A DNA stretch of 64,000 nucleotides. Origin: Sulfolobus sp. A20. Its GTDB lineage: Archaea > Thermoproteota > Thermoprotei_A > Sulfolobales > Sulfolobaceae. The first letter of the stretch is position 1; the number at the start of each line of letters is the position of its first letter. Made by a program: the position numbers and the translations under genes. Positions 59,196 to 64,000 of this stretch are shown piece by piece. The notes under the pieces are model-generated. The model worked only from the letters and a program-made list of their open reading frames with translations, was not told the origin of the DNA and did no database searches. Where the stretch lies: the NCBI RefSeq assembly GCF_001719125.1, contig NZ_CP017006.1, forward strand, positions 372,001 through 436,000, given 5' to 3'.

Positions 59196-61242
59196 GCAAG
59201 AAGCTGACTATAGAGACCTTTTTATTGAATTTCTGACAACGTATAAGGATGAGAAGGGAAAAATAAAATATAAAGATAAAATAAATGAAATGATAGCATA
59301 TAGAAGGAAAAGTATAGTAATAAATTTCTCTGACATACTGTCGTTTAATGAGAAAATAGCTGAAGAAATTATAAATAATACTAAAACCGTAATTCCTATT
59401 CTTGAAAACGCCCTGTATGACTATATTTCTCAATTAGATCCTACCTATCAGAGAGATATTGATAAAGTTCACGTAAGGATAATTAATATTCCTAGGGTTT
59501 TTGAGCTTAGAAAAATAAGAAGCTCGGAGATAAATAAGTTAATTAGTGTAGAAGGAATTTTAGTAAAGGTAACACCGGTAAAGGAGAGAGTATATAAGGC
59601 AATTTTTAAGCATATTCACCCTGACTGTATGGCAGAGTTTGAGTGGCCAGAAGAGGGAGAAATGCCAGAGATCGTTGAAATGCCAAGTATATGTCCTAGA
59701 TGCGGTAAGTTGGGTCAATTCAGATTAGTCCCGGACAAAACTAGGTTTGTAGATTGGCAAAAGGCTGTTTTACAAGAAAGACCTGAGGATTTACCCTCTG
59801 GTCAGTTACCAAGGCAATTAGAAATTATTTTAGAAGATGATTTAGTCGACTCAGCTAGACCCGGTGATAGGGTTAAGGTTAGTGGAATACTGGAGATAAA
59901 GCAAGATTCGTTAGTTAAAAGAGGTAGTAAGTCAATATTTGATGTATTTATGAAGGTAAACAGTATAGAAGTTTCTCAAAAAGTTCTTGATGAAGTAATC
60001 ATATCTGAGGAAGATGAAGAAAAAATAAAAGAATTGTCAAAAGATCCGTGGATAAGGGATAGGATAATTGCGTCAATTGCACCATCAATTTATGGACACT
60101 GGGAGATAAAGGAAGCTTTAGCTTTAGCGTTATTTGGTGGAGTTCCTAAGAATAATCCCGATACTCGTATCAGAGGAGATATACATGTTTTAGTGATAGG
60201 AGACCCCGGTACTGCTAAGTCACAAATGCTACAATTTGTTGCTAAAGTAGCCCCTAGAGCGGTCTATACAACGGGTAAAGGATCTACCGCAGCTGGTTTA
60301 ACTGCAGCAGTAGTAAGAGAGAAAGGTACTGGAGAGTATTATCTTGAGGCTGGAGCTCTAGTGCTAGCAGATGGCGGAGTTGCGGTAATAGACGAGATAG
60401 ACAAAATGAGGGAGGAAGATAGAGTTGCAATTCATGAAGCGATGGAACAACAAACGGTCTCTATAGCTAAAGCTGGAATAATTGCTAAGTTAAACGCGAG
60501 AGCTTCTGTGATAGCGGCTGGAAATCCTAAGTTAGGTAGATATATTTCTGGAAGACCAGTATCAGATAATATTAATCTCCCCCCGACGATCTTATCCAGA
60601 TTTGATCTAATATTTATATTAAAAGATCAGCCCAGTGAACAAGATAAGGAATTAGCAAATTACATAGTGGATGTTCATTCAGGCAAAGTTTCTAGAAATA
60701 TTATAGAAATGGACTTATTAAAGAAATATATTGCATACGCTAGAAAATATGTTAGTCCAAAGATTACTGAGGAAGCTAAAAAATTGATTGTTGACTTTTT
60801 CGTGGAGATGAGGAAAAAAAGTATGGATAGCCCGGATAGTCCAATATTAATTACTCCTAGACAGTTAGAATCCTTAATAAGGCTCAGTGAGGCTTATGCT
60901 AAAATGGCACTTAAGCCTATTGTTACTAAAGAAGACGCCGAAAGGGCTATAAACATTATGAGGTTATTCCTAGAGAGTGTGGGAGTTGATATCGAGAGCG
61001 GTAAAATTGATATAGATACTATTATGACTGGGAAACCTAAGAGTGCCAGAGAAAAGATGATGAAGATTCTGGAGATAATAGATTCTTTAGCTGGTAGTAA
61101 TGATTGTGCTAAAGTCAAAGACGTAGAGAAGGAGGCACAGCAAATTGGTATAGATAAATCTACAGTAGAAAAATTGATTATAGATATGAGAAAAAGTGGT
61201 ATAATATATGAATCAAAGCCCGAGTGTTATAAAAAAGTTTAG
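59182..61242 (+). CDS. mcm: Replicative helicase MCM
   Basis: Hexameric 3'-5' DNA helicase. The 686 residues have the N-terminal domain with zinc ligands (HIHPDC and CPRCGK near 150-173), the AAA+ core with Walker A VIGDPGTAKSQ near 341, GKGSTAAGLTAAV, Walker B VIDEIDKM near 403 and arginine finger LSRFDLIFIL near 472, and a C-terminal winged helix ending PECYKKV. Length equals that of S. solfataricus MCM. TTG start 59182, inside gins23. Confidence 0.97.
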   Translation: MEIPRQEADYRDLFIEFLTTYKDEKGKIKYKDKINEMIAYRRKSIVINFSDILSFNEKIAEEIINNTKTVIPILENALYDYISQLDPTYQRDIDKVHVRIINIPRVFELRKIRSSEINKLISVEGILVKVTPVKERVYKAIFKHIHPDCMAEFEWPEEGEMPEIVEMPSICPRCGKLGQFRLVPDKTRFVDWQKAVLQERPEDLPSGQLPRQLEIILEDDLVDSARPGDRVKVSGILEIKQDSLVKRGSKSIFDVFMKVNSIEVSQKVLDEVIISEEDEEKIKELSKDPWIRDRIIASIAPSIYGHWEIKEALALALFGGVPKNNPDTRIRGDIHVLVIGDPGTAKSQMLQFVAKVAPRAVYTTGKGSTAAGLTAAVVREKGTGEYYLEAGALVLADGGVAVIDEIDKMREEDRVAIHEAMEQQTVSIAKAGIIAKLNARASVIAAGNPKLGRYISGRPVSDNINLPPTILSRFDLIFILKDQPSEQDKELANYIVDVHSGKVSRNIIEMDLLKKYIAYARKYVSPKITEEAKKLIVDFFVEMRKKSMDSPDSPILITPRQLESLIRLSEAYAKMALKPIVTKEDAERAINIMRLFLESVGVDIESGKIDIDTIMTGKPKSAREKMMKILEIIDSLAGSNDCAKVKDVEKEAQQIGIDKSTVEKLIIDMRKSGIIYESKPECYKKV

Positions 61243-61457
61243 ACCAATTTCTTATATACTGGAAGAGGTGTCCACATAATCCACGCTGGCACAGTTTTTA
61301 TCAATTCGTAAGCTTCTTCCCAACCAGACAGTCCTATTCTCTTAGCTAACTCTTCTAGAGTTATTTGCGTCCTTACATATTCATTAAGAATTGCTACGAT
61401 ATCATCATTGATCTCTACTTCTCTCCCTGACGATAATTTTACTTTTATTGGCTCCAT
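61239..61457 (-). CDS. Small hypothetical protein with HTH-like segment
   Basis: Encodes 72 residues from ATG 61457 (MEPIKVKLSSGREVEIND). ITLEELAKRIGLSGWEEAYELIK looks like a helix-turn-helix; the C-terminus PAWIMWTPLPVYKKLV is unusual for a DNA-binding protein. It converges on mcm with a 4-bp overlap. Confidence 0.55.
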   Translation of the reverse strand: MEPIKVKLSSGREVEINDDIVAILNEYVRTQITLEELAKRIGLSGWEEAYELIKTVPAWIMWTPLPVYKKLV

Positions 61458-61470
61458 AAGAGTTAGAATG

Positions 61471-61800
61471 CTAAATCCCAAATATAGATTTTACTGTATT
61501 GAAACCGTAGATACTCCATACAACTAAGACTAATATAATTAAGGATATTAGAATAGTCATAGCACCTAAATTATATTCATTTCTATCAATGAAGTATATT
61601 CCAAGTAAAAGAAAAATTACTACCAATATTCCTAAGGCTAAATAACCTGCTGTATTTAAAGCTTGCCCATTATTTAATGGGGATATATAATAGGGAAAGG
61701 CAATCACTCCTAAAATTCCTACTATCATTATGAGAATTAAAATAATGATTACATAACTGTTTATAACCTCGTTGTAAAGTTTACTAGATCTTTTCGGCAT
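61471..61800 (-). CDS. Three-helix membrane protein of unknown function
   Basis: Encodes 109 residues with three hydrophobic helices (YVIIILILIMIVGILGVIAF, TAGYLALGILVVIFLLLGIYF and MTILISLIILVLVVWSIYGF) and a basic N-terminus (MPKRSSK). No motif was recognised. It lies between carS and the small HTH-like gene on the same strand. Confidence 0.65.
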   Translation of the reverse strand: MPKRSSKLYNEVINSYVIIILILIMIVGILGVIAFPYYISPLNNGQALNTAGYLALGILVVIFLLLGIYFIDRNEYNLGAMTILISLIILVLVVWSIYGFNTVKSIFGI

Positions 61801-61809
61801 AGATAATAC

Positions 61810-62310
61810 TCACCAAGGAACACTTTTAATTTTTAGTAAATAAGCAATTCGGTTAGTACTCGTGTGTAATAGAAAGGTTAGCAAGCAAATAAAAACAAAT
61901 TGATACCAATATAAATTAACATGAAATAGCAGTAAGGTTAGTGTTGAAGTTAAAATAAAATCTAATTGATCTAATCCTACTGCTTTCCCCCCTCTTGGTA
62001 TTCCTAATCTTCTCTTTATGAACGCGCCTAACATATCTCCTACTAATGCAGAAAAGGACTCAACAAAAGAAATAAGAATCCAATCAAATGACAATAATTT
62101 GGAAATAATTAAACCCGTAGTAGTGCCGAAAGTTAAACCAATAATTAATCCTTCGAAAGTTTTCCCATCTCCTAATATTCTTCTCTTATCAAAGAAACTC
62201 TTTCCTAGATCGACCGGCGTTCCTTTCTTAATAAATGGCGCACTTCCATTTGCAGTTAGGGCTGGCAAATAATATATTATGCTTATTAATAATTGTAATA
62301 TTAAAGACAT
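61810..62310 (-). CDS. carS: CDP-archaeol synthase
   Basis: Activates unsaturated archaetidic acid with CTP for polar lipid synthesis. The 166-residue integral membrane protein contains the family segments [13 protein letters not shown] near 15, [18 protein letters not shown] near 42 and [29 protein letters not shown] near 89, with hydrophobic helices around them. It overlaps the RadA-paralogue gene by 10 bp. Confidence 0.93.
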   Translation of the reverse strand: MSLILQLLISIIYYLPALTANGSAPFIKKGTPVDLGKSFFDKRRILGDGKTFEGLIIGLTFGTTTGLIISKLLSFDWILISFVESFSALVGDMLGAFIKRRLGIPRGGKAVGLDQLDFILTSTLTLLLFHVNLYWYQFVFICLLTFLLHTSTNRIAYLLKIKSVPW

Positions 62311-62828
62311 CCGACTACACCTTTATCGGTTATCTTAAACTTGCATCTCCTTAAATAACCTATAATATATTGTTTAGTTAACCTTAATACATCATCAGAT
62401 AATTTTCTCATTAATTTTTCTCCTGCTACTCTGTTGCTAGAAGAAGACTGCCAGAGAAGCAAAACTCTGGAACAAGATTTTGAAATTGATCTTAACACTA
62501 CAAGATTTCTCAATAATTCTAAAGGATCATGATTAATTCTATATAAAGAATTAATAGTATCCACTATTATCAGTCTTGGTTTATATTCAATAGCCCTAAG
62601 TATTGCATTTTGTAGTTCATAGTTGTTATTTACAGAGGCAAAATATACTCCCTCACCTACTCTGATTTTCTCTAGTCTTGCCTCATAATTGGTTCCCTCA
62701 GTGGATATAAACACTGAAGGTCTAAGTTTTAACGCGACTTCTAAAGCCAAAGCAGTCTTCCCAACACCAGCCTCCCCATATATCGAAACCAACTTGCCCC
62801 TTTCAAATATGAAAGATAAGATATCCAA
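62301..62828 (-). CDS. RadA paralogue (RecA-fold ATPase)
   Basis: A 175-residue RecA/KaiC-core protein: Walker [12 protein letters not shown] near 18, [12 protein letters not shown] near 36 and Walker [10 protein letters not shown] near 85. It lacks the helix-hairpin-helix domain of RadA, so it is a short paralogue. Its position matches S. solfataricus SSO0777 (SsoRal3, recalled), a recombination mediator-like protein. It is followed by carS, an unlikely functional partner. Confidence 0.85.
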   Translation of the reverse strand: MDILSFIFERGKLVSIYGEAGVGKTALALEVALKLRPSVFISTEGTNYEARLEKIRVGEGVYFASVNNNYELQNAILRAIEYKPRLIIVDTINSLYRINHDPLELLRNLVVLRSISKSCSRVLLLWQSSSSNRVAGEKLMRKLSDDVLRLTKQYIIGYLRRCKFKITDKGVVGCL

Positions 62829-62861
62829 AGTTTAAATCTCCTAATAATGCTATAACTATAT

Positions 62862-63395
62862 GTGAAAATAAAAAATGTATCAATAACTACTGATTCACCA
62901 AAAATATATAGAGAATTCTTAAGCGAGTTAAAAAAACGTAACGTGAAGCTTAGCGAGAAAGGAGAGGTTAACATTACAGTAAATAATGTTAGAACAAAGG
63001 AAGATTTCCTCAAGGCATTAGGAAAGATTATAGCGTTATCAAGGGGAAAAGAGGAGTTCAATGAGTTACTTATAGGTATAGATACTAACTCTTCTTATCT
63101 TAGCATAGCTGTAATACTTGATGGAGAAGTAATAGAATGTCATAAAGCCCCTAATATTTCCTCATTAATCAAACTATTAAGCGAAGTATTACTAATTTAC
63201 CCAGCAAGAAGAAAAATAATTGGTGTTGGAGTGGGTAATAGTTATGGTAGGGATGTTTATGAAATACTTTGCAAAATTTTTGACAACGTAAAATATGTCG
63301 ATGAGAAACATACGAATTTGAAAACTCATTTTAATCAACTGAGCGATAGAGACTTGAGAGCAGCTTATAGTATAGCATTAAGGGCTTCATCATGA
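62862..63395 (+). CDS. RNase H-fold protein resembling RuvC/YqgF resolvases
   Basis: A 177-residue protein starting at GTG 62862. After an alpha/beta N-terminal part, LLIGIDTNSSYLSIAVILDGEVI (Asp near 73) matches the first strand of RuvC/YqgF folds, KIIGVGVGN is the middle strand, KYVDEKHTN supplies the Glu, and DRDLRAAYSIALRAS the final Asp. The D-E-D layout fits a Holliday-junction-type or archaeal DUF460-like nuclease; activity is inferred. It overlaps the kinase gene by 4 bp and is divergent from the RadA paralogue. Confidence 0.6.
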   Translation: MKIKNVSITTDSPKIYREFLSELKKRNVKLSEKGEVNITVNNVRTKEDFLKALGKIIALSRGKEEFNELLIGIDTNSSYLSIAVILDGEVIECHKAPNISSLIKLLSEVLLIYPARRKIIGVGVGNSYGRDVYEILCKIFDNVKYVDEKHTNLKTHFNQLSDRDLRAAYSIALRASS

Positions 63396-64000
63396 AAAAG
63401 GAAATATTGATTGAAGGTCCTTGTGATATAAAGGTGACTGAAGGAGAAATCAGAATAGTTGGGATAAGATTTGAAAGAAATAATTTAGTTAAAATACCAG
63501 AATCTAAGACATATACACTAATTTTTGATGAGAACACGAAGTTCGAAATGAACTGTAAAGTATTAAATACTGATTTGTCTCTCAATTGGGATGAAGTAGC
63601 AGAACAAATAAGCCAGACAGGTGGTTCAGTTCTACTCTTAGGGGATATAGATTCTGGAAAAACATATTTTACTAATCTAATTTCCAATTTATCTGTCCCT
63701 TTTATCAAAATAATTGATGCCGATGTAGGACAGTCTTCACTATTTTTGCCAACGTTCGTATCATCAGCTACCCCAACAGTGACTTCTCTTGATATCGAAT
63801 ATTACAAGTACAATGATTTAGAATTTTTTGGGGACATAACTCCTTCTACTAATCCTCGTCTACACGTTTCCAAGATTTTAAGAATTTATGAAAAAGAACC
63901 GCACCAGAAGATTACTGTTATAGATACTGATGGATGGATCCATGGATTAAAAGCAATGCTACATAAATTTGAATTAATCTATTCAATTGATCCAGATTAT
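63392..64000 (+). CDS. Clp1/Grc3-like polynucleotide 5'-kinase, partial
   Basis: First 203 residues; the C-terminus lies beyond the right edge. A beta-rich N-terminal domain is followed by Walker A LLLGDIDSGKTYFTN near 84, the DADVGQSSLF motif near 109 (typical of Clp1, Nol9 and Grc3) and a TPSTNPRLH segment near 150. Archaeal homologues phosphorylate 5'-OH RNA or DNA ends. ATG 63392 overlaps the previous stop (ATGA), so it is cotranscribed with the RuvC-like gene. Confidence 0.88.
   Translation, partial: MKKEILIEGPCDIKVTEGEIRIVGIRFERNNLVKIPESKTYTLIFDENTKFEMNCKVLNTDLSLNWDEVAEQISQTGGSVLLLGDIDSGKTYFTNLISNLSVPFIKIIDADVGQSSLFLPTFVSSATPTVTSLDIEYYKYNDLEFFGDITPSTNPRLHVSKILRIYEKEPHQKITVIDTDGWIHGLKAMLHKFELIYSIDPDY

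Noticed and set aside
56836-59200. A replication origin at the cdc6-2/mcm locus
   Set aside because: Intergenic gaps are 26 and 33 bp, no origin-recognition-box repeats are visible, and cdc6-2 in Sulfolobus is not origin-linked as far as I recall.

Overview
The window comes from a thermoacidophilic crenarchaeon of the order Sulfolobales, probably a Saccharolobus or Sulfolobus species that is not S. solfataricus itself. The evidence is AT-rich archaeal sequence, leaderless or GGTGA-led genes, the Cdv (ESCRT-III) division genes, archaeal replication genes, the Sulfolobus-type trpBADFEGC order, an acryloyl-CoA reductase of the 3-hydroxypropionate/4-hydroxybutyrate cycle, and SSV-type integrase remnants beside tRNA genes. 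Proteins I can compare from memory (TrpC, AspC, Ogg2, acylphosphatase, MCM) look roughly 70-85% identical to S. solfataricus. No database was searched, so species and family names rest on motifs and recall.

Layout, left to right. 1-4.0 kb (minus strand): aspartate pathway thrC, aspartate kinase, asd and a PHP phosphoesterase. 4.1-10.7 kb: a UbiD decarboxylase, the ESCRT-III paralogue CdvB2, PEP synthase, a Cys-rich protein, inositol-phosphate synthase, a C/D-box sRNA candidate and acylphosphatase. 10.9-18.3 kb: the complete trp operon plus aspartate aminotransferase, preceded by a four-codon leader frame with a Trp codon. 18.4-24.3 kb: valS, an FAD protein, small unknown genes and the 8-oxoguanine glycosylase Ogg2. 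24.3-28.9 kb: a serine operon (serA, class V aminotransferase) preceded by a Ser-rich leader ORF, then rpoK and topoisomerase III. 28.9-31.5 kb: the cdvABC operon with another C/D-box sRNA candidate upstream. 31.7-39.8 kb: enolase, a signal peptidase, the glycine cleavage system with interleaved divergent promoters, a PAC2 protein and an Hsp20-like protein. 39.9-44.3 kb: an AbrB/PhoU regulator and sufCBD.

44.3-48.8 kb is the accessory part. Five tRNA genes (Thr, Gln, Ser, Tyr, Glu; four with introns) alternate with speE, rpl37e, an Sm-like gene and decayed DNA. Two separate int(N) remnants of SSV-type integrases read into tRNA-Gln and tRNA-Glu, marking at least two old integrations whose other ends are gone. 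48.8-52.8 kb holds two unknown genes, acryloyl-CoA reductase, a gene-poor stretch and an amidase. 52.8-61.3 kb is informational: proteasome beta, PEBP, RFC small and large subunits, moaC, orc1/cdc6-2, a THUMP protein, GINS23 and MCM. 61.2-64 kb has small membrane proteins, CDP-archaeol synthase, a RadA paralogue, a RuvC/YqgF-fold protein and a truncated Clp1-like polynucleotide kinase.

The most exciting signal is the serA leader. A promoter sits about 26 bp before a probable start site. It is followed by a nearly leaderless 36-codon ORF with ten Ser codons, five of them consecutive TCA just before the stop. A hairpin then covers the serA ribosome-binding site, which can also pair with the TCA repeat. 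This resembles ribosome-mediated attenuation of serine biosynthesis in an archaeon. The trp operon has a simpler analogue, a mini-ORF MFQW whose Trp codon overlaps the trpB start codon.
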